The notes: generated from the sequence alone by a model not told the origin. 64,000 bases of DNA from Acidobacteriota bacterium (GCA_003225175.1 QIBA01000040.1:62001-126000), one strand, 5' to 3'; positions 51,330 to 61,033 are shown, numbered from the stretch's first letter. Made by a program: numbers and translations.

Positions 51330-52458
51330 AGCGCAGTATCTACCAATTAAGCAGGAAATACTTTCGGCCGTCAGCGAAGTGCTTGCGTCCCAGCACTTCA
51401 TCCTGGGCCCGCGAGTGGAGCAGTGTGAGAAGGCGATAGCTGAGTATTCAAACTGCAAGTACGGCATCGGGGTATCTTCAGGCAGCGATGCCCTGCTCGT
51501 TTGTCTCATGGCCGAGAATATTGGACCGGGGGACGAGGTCATCACCACGCCCTATACATTCTTCGCCACGGTTGGTGCAATCACCCGCTTGGGCGCAAGA
51601 CCTATATTCGTCGACATCGACCCGGTCACATACAACCTTGACGTAACGCAGATCGCCTCGAAAATTACCGAAAAGACTCGTGCCATCATGCCGGTTCATT
51701 TGTTCGGACAAATGGCCGACATGGATCCGATCATGGGACTCGCTAGCCAGCATGGCTTGGTCGTGATCGAGGATGCGGCTCAGGCCATTGGGGCGGAGTA
51801 CAAGGGACGTCGAGCTGGCTCCATCGGTCACTACGGGTGCTTCTCCTTCTTTCCATCCAAGAATCTCGGAGCTGCGGGCGACGGCGGCATGGTGGTAACG
51901 AACGAAGCAGCCAGAGCAGAGCGCGTGCGGTGCTTGCGGGGACACGGCGCCAAGCCGAAGTATTACCATCGAATGATCGGTGGAAACTTCCGCCTCGATG
52001 CGTTGCACGCTGCCATTGTTTCGGCCAAATTACCCCACCTGGATCAGTGGACTGAAGGGCGCAGAGCCAATGCTCAACGATATGACGTGTTGTTTCAGGA
52101 AGCCGGTACCCCGGTGACACGCCCCTCGGTTGTCACTGATCGCCATATTTTTAATCAGTATGTGATCAGCACGCCCGAACGCGACGAGCTTCAGGCGTTT
52201 CTCCGGAGCAAGGGGGTTGGCACGGAAGTCTATTATCCAGTACCCATGCACTTGCAAGACTGCTTCGCATATCTAGCTATTCCTCCGGGAGCTTTTCCCG
52301 AAAGTGAACGCGCTGCAAAGGAATCACTCGCCATTCCGATTTATCCGGAACTCACAGAAGAGCAGGCAAGGTACGTAGTAGAGTCGATTGACGAGTTCTT
52401 CCTCGAGTCGCGGAACATAGTAGGCGCCTCCGCTGCAGTAGCCGCGAGTAGTAATTAG
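51304..52458 (+). CDS. DegT/DnrJ/EryC1 sugar aminotransferase 2 (WbpE-like)
   Basis: 384 residues. It starts MQVPLLDLKAQYLPIKQEI, an exact WbpE-type opening, at ATG 51304 (GAGGAGTCC upstream) and overlaps the fusion gene by 26 bp; the longer frame from 51196 is rejected. The PLP lysine is K186 in SFFPSKNLGAAGDGG, with SSGSDALLVCLMA and AIMPVHLFGQMADMD. It makes the 3-amino sugar between oxidation and acetylation by the fused enzyme. Paralogous to 47265. Confidence 0.91.
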   Translation: MQVPLLDLKAQYLPIKQEILSAVSEVLASQHFILGPRVEQCEKAIAEYSNCKYGIGVSSGSDALLVCLMAENIGPGDEVITTPYTFFATVGAITRLGARPIFVDIDPVTYNLDVTQIASKITEKTRAIMPVHLFGQMADMDPIMGLASQHGLVVIEDAAQAIGAEYKGRRAGSIGHYGCFSFFPSKNLGAAGDGGMVVTNEAARAERVRCLRGHGAKPKYYHRMIGGNFRLDALHAAIVSAKLPHLDQWTEGRRANAQRYDVLFQEAGTPVTRPSVVTDRHIFNQYVISTPERDELQAFLRSKGVGTEVYYPVPMHLQDCFAYLAIPPGAFPESERAAKESLAIPIYPELTEEQARYVVESIDEFFLESRNIVGASAAVAASSN

Positions 52459-52478
52459 ATAACCCTCCGGAGTTGTAG

Positions 52479-54176
52479 TTGATCGGCGTTTTCGCAAAAT
52501 CTGGGCAGGACGAAGCGGTTCGAGAATTCTTCGAGCTCTTCAAGACGCCATGGCAGTTCGTTCGAGCTGGCAGTTTTTATGATGTAGTGATCTCGACATT
52601 AGACGATGTGCCGCCTGTAGATTGCAGGTTGCTCATTGTCTACGGCTGTTCAGCAAAGCGGGTGGACGCGGGGCATGGAGATGCCTTCCCGCTCCTCAAA
52701 ACCGCGTCTTTTATTTATTCGGGTGGTGCTGTCCCGATCTACTGTGGAGTGCGCACGTTTGCACCTTTGGCCGAGGTAGTTCGGTATGTCAGTGATAATG
52801 GCGAGACGGTTGGATTTTATTCGCGGCCGCGTTCGCTCTTACGGCTTGGATATGACCTGTTCGATGAATCAGAGTACCTGCTGACGGCAGGTCAACCCGA
52901 GGAATGGGCGCATGTTCCTACACTCGATCTCCACATTGAGATCCTACGCAATGCCATATTGCAGGCAGGTATACCCCTGCTGGAGATTCCACCTTCTCCT
53001 GAAAACTACAGTTTTATAACCTGCCTTACCCATGATATCGACTTCGTTGGAATACGAAGCCATTTCTTCGATCATTCCATGTTCGGCTTTTGTTACCGAG
53101 GAACGATCGGCGCTTTCCTCAAGTTCCTCCGAGGCAGACTTTCGCTTGATCTTTTGATCAGGAGCTGGGTGGCTGTTCTATCCTTGCCGTTCGTCTATGC
53201 CGGATGGATGAAGGATTTCTGGCAGCCATTCGAATGGTATCTAACGGCGGAAAAGGACCTTCCCTCTACTTACTTCCTCATCCCTTTCAAGAGAACGCGA
53301 GGGACAAAGGTTTCCGGCGCTAACGCCGGGCGACGTGCAGCTGCTTACGATGTAGGAGATCTTAAGTCCTGGATCGAGAGGCTTCAAAACGAAGGGTGTG
53401 AAGTAGCAGTCCATGGAATTGATTCCTGGCACAGCGAGCAGAAGGCCCGGAATGAATCGAAGAGAGTTAGGGACGCCGCCGGCAGATCGCGAGTTGGAGT
53501 GCGAATGCACTGGTTGCTCGCGGATCGCGATACTCCCGCCATTCTAGATCGAGCCGATTATGACTATGACTCAACTTGTGGATACAACGGCGCAATTGGA
53601 TATCGAGCGGGAACGCTGCAAGTCTTTCGTCCAATAGGTACGAAAAAGTTGTTAGAATTGCCCTTACACCTTCAGGATGGCGCTCTTTTCTTTCCGGAGA
53701 AGCTAAACCTCTCGGAACCAGAAGCGGAGCAACGCTGCGCCACTTTGATCGATCAAGCCCGAAATCTGGGAGGTGTGCTTACAGTTTTGTGGCACGACAG
53801 GAGCCACGCTGCTGAGCGGTTTTGGGGGGATTTTTACCTGCGATTGCTGAAAAGGCTTCGCACCTGTCGTTGCTGGTTCGCCAGTGCAGAGCAAGTTATA
53901 GCGTGGTTCCGTTACCGCCGAGAAGTCAAGTTTAAATCGCTTACAGCCGCTGTTCCCAATTTAGTATCGATCCATTACGACGGAAGGACACCGATCCAAC
54001 CGCTCGTCACCCTGAGAATTCATCGTCCGTCCGGTCAAAGGGTTGGCAGTGCATCAGAGCATGCAGCTCCAGCGTTCGAAGACATTTCGTGGGATGGCGA
54101 AGATTCTGAAAAGCTTTCTCGAATCTGCCGAGAGCGGCTGGGCTGCTTCAGTATGGATCCCACAGTTCGGGCCTAA
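52479..54176 (+). CDS. Divergent NodB/polysaccharide-deacetylase-like protein
   Basis: 565 residues, TTG start with CGGAG upstream. The N-terminal 170 residues form an alpha/beta domain often seen in uncharacterised polymer-gene proteins. The NodB-type domain (about 178-480) has CLTHDIDF (D186/D188 metal-binding position), VHGIDSWHS (H312 and H318) and GVRMHW for the third motif, then YDSTCGYNGAIGYRAGT and VLWHDRS with a likely catalytic His. It could de-N-acetylate or otherwise hydrolyse the EPS or its precursor. No signal peptide is visible, so it may act on cytoplasmic intermediates. It is 18 bp from the next glycosyltransferase. Confidence 0.75.
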   Translation: MIGVFAKSGQDEAVREFFELFKTPWQFVRAGSFYDVVISTLDDVPPVDCRLLIVYGCSAKRVDAGHGDAFPLLKTASFIYSGGAVPIYCGVRTFAPLAEVVRYVSDNGETVGFYSRPRSLLRLGYDLFDESEYLLTAGQPEEWAHVPTLDLHIEILRNAILQAGIPLLEIPPSPENYSFITCLTHDIDFVGIRSHFFDHSMFGFCYRGTIGAFLKFLRGRLSLDLLIRSWVAVLSLPFVYAGWMKDFWQPFEWYLTAEKDLPSTYFLIPFKRTRGTKVSGANAGRRAAAYDVGDLKSWIERLQNEGCEVAVHGIDSWHSEQKARNESKRVRDAAGRSRVGVRMHWLLADRDTPAILDRADYDYDSTCGYNGAIGYRAGTLQVFRPIGTKKLLELPLHLQDGALFFPEKLNLSEPEAEQRCATLIDQARNLGGVLTVLWHDRSHAAERFWGDFYLRLLKRLRTCRCWFASAEQVIAWFRYRREVKFKSLTAAVPNLVSIHYDGRTPIQPLVTLRIHRPSGQRVGSASEHAAPAFEDISWDGEDSEKLSRICRERLGCFSMDPTVRA

Positions 54177-54193
54177 AGATTTCCTTTTCGATC

Positions 54194-55408
54194 ATGAAGC
54201 CGATCTGCGTTCTCCTGCAAAATCATTACGACGGCGATATCCGCGTCAGGCGCAAGGCTGAAGCTCTGGTAAATGCGGGCTATTCAGTTGAGGTATTCGC
54301 TTTGCGCAACTCCGGAGGTAGGAAGGACTACTACTTAGAGGGTGTGCATGTGCGCACCTTATCTCTTGGTAAGGCAAGGGGCTCCTTGGCTCGATACCTC
54401 TACGAGTACGCGATTTTTTGGCTGTGGTCATTCATTAACGTTACTTTTCGTATGCCCTTCCGGAAGTATGCGGTAATTGACGTAAACACTTTGCCCGATT
54501 TCCTGATTTTTGCAGCGGCTTTTGCAAAAGCCATGGGAGCAAAGGTGGTTTTGGACATGCACGAAATCACCCCAGAATTTTACATGTCCAAATATCAAAT
54601 CCCGGAGAACGCGAGCCTTGTGCGATTGCTCAAGTTCATAGAACGGCTGAGTTTTCGGTTTGCTGACCGGGTGATCACGATCAATGAACCTATCACCGAC
54701 CTGTTGGCGAGTCGAGGGCTAGATCGGCGCGTTACGACAATCATTACGAATTCAGCGGATGAGTCGATGTTTGCCGGTCGCAGGAAGCATTCTGAGGCCG
54801 TGAAGGAATCGTTCGTCATGATGTACCACGGCACTCTCACCAAGCTATATGGATTAGATATCGCTATCGAGGCGTTTGCGCTCGCACAACGAGAGATCCC
54901 GGGCTGCGAGTTTTGGATCCTGGGAAACGGGCCGGAAGGTGAGTCTTTGCGCGAATTGGCGAAGCTGCGTGGAGTTTCGCAAAAAGTACGATTGCTGGGG
55001 CGCGTACCCTGGGAAGAAGTGCCGAAATGGCTCGCTCAGTGCGACCTGGGAGTGCTTGCAATAAGGCGGGATGTGTTTCTGGAGTTTGCCTCACCAAATA
55101 AGCTACCTGAATACATCATTATGGGTAAGCCGGTCGTTATTTCACGGCTGAGGGCCGTTCAAAGATACTTCAGTGAGTCCTCATTGGCTTATTTCGAACC
55201 TGGCGAAGTGGCTGACCTAGCGAGACAGATGGTTCGAATATATAGAGATCCTGAAATGCGACTCTCGCTAGTTGCTTCAGCAGCAAAGGAGTATGCAGCT
55301 ATCCGTTGGGAAGTCATGAGGGCGCGCTATTTGGAACTGATTGGAAGCATCATCCCTTCGCGCCATGATGCGGCTAAAGCTTCTAGCTGCAAGGTCGGAG
55401 TAGCCTAA
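54194..55408 (+). CDS. Family-4 glycosyltransferase
   Basis: 404 residues, GT-B fold. The N-terminal domain has PICVLLQNHYDGDIRVRRKA and VLDMHEITPEFYM. The C-terminal donor domain has MYHGTLTKLYGLDIAIEAF, EFWILGNGPEGESLRELA and FLEFASPNKLPEYIIMGKPV, the E-x7-E-type segment expected of retaining GT4 enzymes. It resembles transferases of the colanic/amylovoran group. It overlaps none of its neighbours (17 and 11 bp gaps), consistent with one operon. Confidence 0.87.
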   Translation: MKPICVLLQNHYDGDIRVRRKAEALVNAGYSVEVFALRNSGGRKDYYLEGVHVRTLSLGKARGSLARYLYEYAIFWLWSFINVTFRMPFRKYAVIDVNTLPDFLIFAAAFAKAMGAKVVLDMHEITPEFYMSKYQIPENASLVRLLKFIERLSFRFADRVITINEPITDLLASRGLDRRVTTIITNSADESMFAGRRKHSEAVKESFVMMYHGTLTKLYGLDIAIEAFALAQREIPGCEFWILGNGPEGESLRELAKLRGVSQKVRLLGRVPWEEVPKWLAQCDLGVLAIRRDVFLEFASPNKLPEYIIMGKPVVISRLRAVQRYFSESSLAYFEPGEVADLARQMVRIYRDPEMRLSLVASAAKEYAAIRWEVMRARYLELIGSIIPSRHDAAKASSCKVGVA

Positions 55409-55419
55409 ACCTACGCATC

Positions 55420-57192
55420 ATGAGTGACGTCGCAATCCTATATCGGGACAATCCCTCGGTCGCGGACACGCGCGCGGGACAGCTTGTTCAATTTGTTGGA
55501 CTGCAATCGGAATTCGTTGATGTCGGCGCCACTGCAGCTCTGATTCACTCTCTTCGAGCCACCGTTGCAGGGTGCGAGTGCCTCTTGGTCTCGATGGAGT
55601 GTCTTGCGCAGCTGTGCGCTTCGATGCAAACGAATGTAGGTATTGAAACGATACTCGGGGCTGGCAAATCGATTCTTATTTATGGCTGTCTACCAACAGA
55701 ACCTCACAATTCAATGGTTCGATTGCTTTCGTCTGGAATGCTTAAAGGCGTCAAGCGCGTGGAGAGCCGTCCATCAGAATTCCGCGTGAAGAATGATCGA
55801 GAATTCTGCCGAGAACTGGCAGGAATTTCCTTTTCCGCCGCTCAAAAGAGTCTCCATTGCTTTGAACCCGCGGGACTCGCGGCTGAGAACCTCATAATCA
55901 GCATCGATAATGATCCGTTCTTTGTTCTCGCGAACTACGAGTGCTCACGTGTTTCCCTTTTGGCACACGATCATTTTGTCGATCTGAATCGCACAGTAGA
56001 ACGCGACTATAACCTCACATCGAGCTTTCCCGACATGGTGCCGTTGATCATGTTTTTGCGAAACGCGATGGACGAGCGCTTGTGGCATAGCGAACGCGCT
56101 CGTGCATGTTTCGTTGTTGATGATCCATTGCTGCAGGAGCGATATGGGTTTCTCGAGTATGCCCAGCTCTTCAGCAGGATGCTTCCACATAAATTCTCTC
56201 TATCGATCGCGTTTATTCCCTGGAATCACGATAGGTCGGACCCGGAAATTATGCGTTTCTTTCCATCTGGTTCACCGCGAGGCTCCTTGTGTATTCACGG
56301 CTGTGATCACACTGCCGGCGAGTTCGCCGTCAATAACGTCATCCTCCTGAGCAAGAAGGCACGCTTGGCTCTCGAGCGGATGGGCCAGCATCGTGCGCGA
56401 TACGGAGTTTCTTTCGACGAAGTGATGGTATTTCCTCAAGGGCTTTTCTCGTCAGAAGCATTGGAGGCATTGAAGTCCTCTGGTTATCTTGCTGCAGTGA
56501 ATTCTGATCCTCATCCATCAACTGCAGATAGCCAGCTACGGCTGGGAGATATTCTCGATGTTGCAGTGATGAGCTTTAGTGATTTCCCCTTGTTCCTCAG
56601 ACGATATCCAAAGGACATTGCTGAATTTGCTCTAGATCTCTTTTTGGGGAGACCTGCCATCGTAGTCGAACACCACGGCTACTTTCGGAAAGGTTATGGT
56701 GCCTTGGAAGATTTTGTAGAAAAGCTTAACGCGCTCAACGACCGTCTCGAATGGACTAATTTGGGAACGATTTGCTCAGAGGCATGCCTGACCCGAACCG
56801 ACCGTCATGGCGACGTTCATGTGCGCTTCTATACTAGCCATTTTCATCTCAGAAACAGTGATTCGCGCTCCCACGACTATGTTTTGTATAAGCGCCATAC
56901 ACCTGGGTATCCAATGCCGGTGATTACCATTGATGGAAGCAAGGTGGAGGCTGAGGAAAAGGACGGTTACATTATTCTGAGGCTCTCTCTCGACGCGGGA
57001 GCAGCTGCACATATTCAGATGCCGGCAGCTAAGGACGCCAGTCCTGATCAATATGGACAGAGTGTGGCTGATCGGACCAAGACAAGCACGCGGAGATTGC
57101 TTTCTGAGTTTCGAGACAATTATGTCGACACGAACCCTTTACTTGGCGGAGTGCTCTCACATGCTCGCAAAATCAGAGCTTGGCTAAACTAA
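55420..57192 (+). CDS. Large NodB-related hypothetical protein
   Basis: 590 residues without a signal peptide. A Rossmann-like N-terminal part (about 1-150) is followed by a region with deacetylase-like blocks: ACFVVDDPLLQERYGFLEYA (D-D metal position), SLCIHGCDHT (H-x-x-D-H), VMVFPQGLFSSEALEALKSS and VVEHHGYF. The C-terminus (about 460-560) is a beta-rich accessory domain. It is a distant relative of NodB domains and shares its neighbourhood with the more canonical protein at 52479, with which it may be paralogous at low identity. Function not established; carbohydrate hydrolysis/deacetylation is the best guess. Confidence 0.65.
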   Translation: MSDVAILYRDNPSVADTRAGQLVQFVGLQSEFVDVGATAALIHSLRATVAGCECLLVSMECLAQLCASMQTNVGIETILGAGKSILIYGCLPTEPHNSMVRLLSSGMLKGVKRVESRPSEFRVKNDREFCRELAGISFSAAQKSLHCFEPAGLAAENLIISIDNDPFFVLANYECSRVSLLAHDHFVDLNRTVERDYNLTSSFPDMVPLIMFLRNAMDERLWHSERARACFVVDDPLLQERYGFLEYAQLFSRMLPHKFSLSIAFIPWNHDRSDPEIMRFFPSGSPRGSLCIHGCDHTAGEFAVNNVILLSKKARLALERMGQHRARYGVSFDEVMVFPQGLFSSEALEALKSSGYLAAVNSDPHPSTADSQLRLGDILDVAVMSFSDFPLFLRRYPKDIAEFALDLFLGRPAIVVEHHGYFRKGYGALEDFVEKLNALNDRLEWTNLGTICSEACLTRTDRHGDVHVRFYTSHFHLRNSDSRSHDYVLYKRHTPGYPMPVITIDGSKVEAEEKDGYIILRLSLDAGAAAHIQMPAAKDASPDQYGQSVADRTKTSTRRLLSEFRDNYVDTNPLLGGVLSHARKIRAWLN

Positions 57193-57255
57193 CGGTTCGC
57201 ATCAGTCATTTGAGTGTTTTCCCTAATTTCAGTAAGTCAGAGCTTATAAATCTCA

Positions 57256-58149
57256 ATGCCAAATAAGCTGCCTAAATATGTACTCGTAACTCCTGCGAGA
57301 AACGAAGCGGCATTTATCGAGAAGACCATCACGTCAGTCATAGAACAAACCGTATTACCCGTGAAATGGGTGATTGTGAGCGACGGTTCCACAGACGGTA
57401 CTGACGAGATCGTTCAGCGCTTTGCATCGCAACACTTGTGGATCGAGCTCGTCAGGCAGCCGGAACGCAGGGAGCGAAACTTCGCCGGAAAGGTTGCTGC
57501 TTTCAATGCCGGACTGCAACGCCTCCGCAATTTGGACTTCGAGGTCGTTGGAAACGTAGATGCCGACGTTTCGTTTGAGGCTGACTACTTTGCTTTTCTC
57601 CTCGAAAAGCTCGCCACCGATCCGTCTCTGGGCCTCGTGGGCACACCATACAGAGATCCCTTGAATCCTCCATATGACTATCGCTTCGCGAGCATTGAGC
57701 ATGTTACTGGCCCATGCCAGGTGTTTCGTAGGAGCTGTTTTGAGGCAATCGGCGGCTATCGTCCAGTAAGGGGCGGCTGCATTGATCGAATTGCCGACAT
57801 ATCCGCCCGAATGAAAGGGTGGAGAACTCGCACTTTTACGGAGAAAACCTATTTGCATTACCGCTACACCGGCACTGCTGAGCAGGGGGTGCTCACGGCA
57901 AAATTCAAAGATGGTGGCAAAGACTATTCTGTCGGTACTTCCCCGATCTGGGAGGTGTTTAGAAGTTGTTATCAAATGACAAAAAAGCCATTGATTATCG
58001 GCGGCGTTGTGACAGCACTAGGTTATTTCTGGGCTGCCGTCCGAAGAATGGAGAGGCCAGTCCCACGCGAGCTGGTCGAGTTTTGTCGCCGAGAGCAAAT
58101 GCAGCGACTCAAGCAGTTTACTGGGAGAATGCTGCGGCCTAACTCCTAA
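57256..58149 (+). CDS. Family-2 glycosyltransferase
   Basis: 297 residues: YVLVTPARNEAAFIEKTITS, the nucleotide-binding SDGSTDGTDEIV (about 45-56), metal-binding NVDADVSFEADY (about 98-109), a ProGlyGly-like acceptor loop GGYRPVRGGCIDRI and a basic C-terminal tail. No clear membrane segment. It lies after a 63-bp gap in the EPS run, before an acetyltransferase-like gene. Sugar specificity unknown. Confidence 0.88.
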   Translation: MPNKLPKYVLVTPARNEAAFIEKTITSVIEQTVLPVKWVIVSDGSTDGTDEIVQRFASQHLWIELVRQPERRERNFAGKVAAFNAGLQRLRNLDFEVVGNVDADVSFEADYFAFLLEKLATDPSLGLVGTPYRDPLNPPYDYRFASIEHVTGPCQVFRRSCFEAIGGYRPVRGGCIDRIADISARMKGWRTRTFTEKTYLHYRYTGTAEQGVLTAKFKDGGKDYSVGTSPIWEVFRSCYQMTKKPLIIGGVVTALGYFWAAVRRMERPVPRELVEFCRREQMQRLKQFTGRMLRPNS

Positions 58150-58217
58150 GAATCAGGAGAACTTCACGCGAACGACTTCGTGCGAATAACAGAGACTCAG
58201 TGCCAAAAGGACTTCTT

Positions 58218-59135
58218 ATGGGAATCGCGCAAAAGCAAACTGTAATCAAGACTTGTGGCAAGGAGCTAAAAGTCTTAGGCCGTGTGTTAAAGGTCGCTCG
58301 GCTGGATGGGGAAAAGTTCACGTTTCCTGAAGATCCGGAGGCTGTAATCCAGAGTCTTCATCGATGCGGAACTCGCATTGATCTTTTCACGTTTTTGCAG
58401 AAACTTCCCGAAACCGCACCAGTGTACCCATATCCGATGGAATGGGACAACCTTGCTGTTTTGTCTGTGTCTACGTTTGAACACTGGTGGAACCACCAGA
58501 TTCGCTCTCTCGCGCGCAATCGGGCGCGTCAAGCTGAGAAAAAGGGCGTAGAGATCCGTGAGGTCCCCTTTAGTGATGCGCTGCTTCAAGGCATCTGCGA
58601 CATTTACAACGAGTCGCCCATTCGCCAAGGTAGACGATTCCCTCATTACGGCATGAACCTTGAGAGGGCGCGTTTATATGCAGGAACATTTCTTAATCGA
58701 AGCGTCTTTATTGGCGCGTTCCTTAATGGCGCGATGATTGGCTTCATCAAGCTGGTAGTCGATGAGACTGGCACGCACGCGTGTGCAATCCATATCCTCT
58801 CGATGCTGAAACATCGTGACAAGGCGCCAACGAACGCTCTAGTCGCTCAAGCCGTGCGGTCATGTGCCGACCGCGGAATCGCATATTTAGTGTACGAAAA
58901 CTTTACCTACGGAAAAAAGACTGGCGATACTCTCAGTCACTTCAAGGAGACGAACGGGTTTCAACGCCTCGATTTGCCACGCTACTACATTCCATTAACC
59001 CGCTTTGGGGCCATTGCACTCCGTATCGGCTTGCATCGTGACGTGGGGAGCGCTCTGCCTGAAATAGTGAAGGCGAAACTGAGGCAATTGCGCAGCGCAT
59101 GGTATAGCCGCAGATACCGCACAGTTGATGCTTAG
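58218..59135 (+). CDS. GNAT/FemAB-like acyltransferase
   Basis: 305 residues. ATG 58218 has AAAAGGA seven bases upstream and is preferred to GTG 58200. The core (about 125-260) looks like a GNAT or FemAB-type fold: FIGAFLNGAMIGFIKLVVD, HILSMLKHRDKAPTNALVAQ and YLVYENFTYGKKTGDTLSHF. Proteins of this type near EPS genes often add acyl or aminoacyl groups to sugars. The fold is a pattern guess. It precedes the asparagine-synthase-like gene by 8 bp. Confidence 0.65.
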   Translation: MGIAQKQTVIKTCGKELKVLGRVLKVARLDGEKFTFPEDPEAVIQSLHRCGTRIDLFTFLQKLPETAPVYPYPMEWDNLAVLSVSTFEHWWNHQIRSLARNRARQAEKKGVEIREVPFSDALLQGICDIYNESPIRQGRRFPHYGMNLERARLYAGTFLNRSVFIGAFLNGAMIGFIKLVVDETGTHACAIHILSMLKHRDKAPTNALVAQAVRSCADRGIAYLVYENFTYGKKTGDTLSHFKETNGFQRLDLPRYYIPLTRFGAIALRIGLHRDVGSALPEIVKAKLRQLRSAWYSRRYRTVDA

Positions 59136-59143
59136 GTGAAGGA

Positions 59144-60949
59144 ATGCCCGGTCTCGTTGGTCTAATCACAACTATGCCCAAAGAATGGGCGGAATCGCAG
59201 TTGTCTCGCATGCTCGAGACCCAGCATCACGCTCGGTTCTATACCTCTGGAAAGTGGCATACAACATCGATTGGGGTCTACGTGGGATGGACAGCTATCG
59301 AGAACTCGTTTGCTTCACAGATGCCCCTCTGCAATCCCACAAGCGATGTCCATCTGTTTTTCGCGGGTGAAGAATACTCTGGGGATGGAGTACACGCCGC
59401 TGATAACGGATGTCCCAAGCGTAACAACGAAGCTTCTTATTTGATTGATTGCTATGAGTCAGGTGACACCTTCCCCGCAAGGTTGAATGGAATTTTCCAT
59501 GGTCTCGTTGTGGATTCGAGAAGGAAGACGGCTACGCTCTTCAATGATCGATACGGAATGCATCCGGTCCATTACTACCAGGCAAAAGAAGCATTTTATT
59601 TTGGAGCGGAAGCTAAGGCAATTCTTGCTGTTTGTCCCGACTTGCGAAGCATTGACGAGCGCGGACTAGCGGAGTTCATTGCTTTTAGCTGTGTCCTCGA
59701 GAATCGCACGATTTTTAGGCAGATCCAAGTAATGCCAGGTGGGTCATCGTGGACTTTTTGCAACGGCACTCTTCGAGGAAAACAGAGTTACTTTCGCCCC
59801 GAAGAATGGGAGAGCCAGGAGCAAGTGGCGCCAGAGCAATATCGGCAAGAGTTATCGAACGTATTAAGAAGTAGCCTTCCACGCTATTTTTGTGGTTCGC
59901 AACGGACGGGAATAGCTCTGACGGGTGGGTTGGATACGCGCGTCCTCCTGGCAGTGAATAAAGCTTCGTCAGCTTCTCTTGCAACGTACACGTTTGGCGG
60001 ACCACTGCGCGAATCGCAAGACGTTATCATAGCCCGAAAAGTCGCCCGAGAGTGCGGGTTAGCTCATCAGGTAATCACCGTCGGCGAGCAGTTCTTATCG
60101 AAGTTTTCCCATTATGCCGAGCGAAGTGTGTACTTCACGGAAGGAACAGTAGATGCTTACCGTGCTTCTGATCTCTACTTGAGCGAAAAGGCTAGAGAAA
60201 TTGCCCCGGCAAAAATTGTTGGTACCTACGGAAGTGAAATTGTTCAACACGCCGTGATGTTCAGCCCTACGCTTTTTGCGCAAGGGCTCTTTTCCGGTGA
60301 TCTCAAACCACATTTGCTGGCTGCCGACCAGACCTATTCCCAGGCGCGGCGATGCAATCCAATTACGTTTGCTGCATTTCGACAATCGCCCTGGTATCAT
60401 CGTGGGATTCTTTCCCTGGAGCGGACTCAGCTTACAGTCAGATCACCCTTTCTCGACAATAGCTTTGTCCGCACTGTTTATCGTGCGCCCCAATCTTCCA
60501 AGGCTGACATTCGTTTGCGCCTGTTAGCCGATCACAACAGCCAATTAGCACGAATCCGTTCTGATCGGGGAGTTGTTCAGAATGGGAACTCTATGTCGCT
60601 TCTTCGACAAATCATTCTTCAGACGACATACAAAGCGGAATACCTGTTTGACAGCGGCATGCCCAATTGGCTTGCGCGATTGAACCAAGCATCGGCAGCA
60701 CAACTCGAACGATGGTTTCTGGGACGCCACAAACTCTTGCACTTCAGGGTCTGGTATAGAGATGCGCTTAAGGATTACATCCGCGAAATGCTGCTCGATT
60801 CCAGGTCCCTTGCTCGGCCCTATATCGTCAGCAAGCGAGTGGAAACGATTGTTCGCGAACACACATCAGGAACGGGAAACTACACAACTGAAATTCACAA
60901 ACTATTAACCTTGGAGCTGTTGCACCGACTGTTTTTCGATAGGTCTTAA
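59144..60949 (+). CDS. Asparagine-synthase-like protein lacking the glutaminase Cys
   Basis: 601 residues in class-II glutamine amidotransferase plus PP-loop (AsnB) architecture. The N-terminus reads MPGLVG where active enzymes have M-C-G: the nucleophilic Cys2 is replaced by Pro, so no glutamine hydrolysis is expected. The synthetase domain keeps the PP-loop in altered form, ALTGGLDTR (T260 to R266; normally SGG-x-DS). EPS and lasso-peptide clusters often carry such proteins, which may aminate or amidate uronic acids with ammonia, or have another ATP-dependent role. Substrate unknown. The stop TAA (60947-60949) is in frame with the following ligase frame. Confidence 0.82.
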   Translation: MPGLVGLITTMPKEWAESQLSRMLETQHHARFYTSGKWHTTSIGVYVGWTAIENSFASQMPLCNPTSDVHLFFAGEEYSGDGVHAADNGCPKRNNEASYLIDCYESGDTFPARLNGIFHGLVVDSRRKTATLFNDRYGMHPVHYYQAKEAFYFGAEAKAILAVCPDLRSIDERGLAEFIAFSCVLENRTIFRQIQVMPGGSSWTFCNGTLRGKQSYFRPEEWESQEQVAPEQYRQELSNVLRSSLPRYFCGSQRTGIALTGGLDTRVLLAVNKASSASLATYTFGGPLRESQDVIIARKVARECGLAHQVITVGEQFLSKFSHYAERSVYFTEGTVDAYRASDLYLSEKAREIAPAKIVGTYGSEIVQHAVMFSPTLFAQGLFSGDLKPHLLAADQTYSQARRCNPITFAAFRQSPWYHRGILSLERTQLTVRSPFLDNSFVRTVYRAPQSSKADIRLRLLADHNSQLARIRSDRGVVQNGNSMSLLRQIILQTTYKAEYLFDSGMPNWLARLNQASAAQLERWFLGRHKLLHFRVWYRDALKDYIREMLLDSRSLARPYIVSKRVETIVREHTSGTGNYTTEIHKLLTLELLHRLFFDRS

Positions 60950-61033
60950 TTTTTTTGCTGCGTCGTTAAGTTTGGAAGGCATCCTACGCCGCCGTTTATT
61001 GCCACCATCGCGTTTACCATTGGCATTCTGGGA

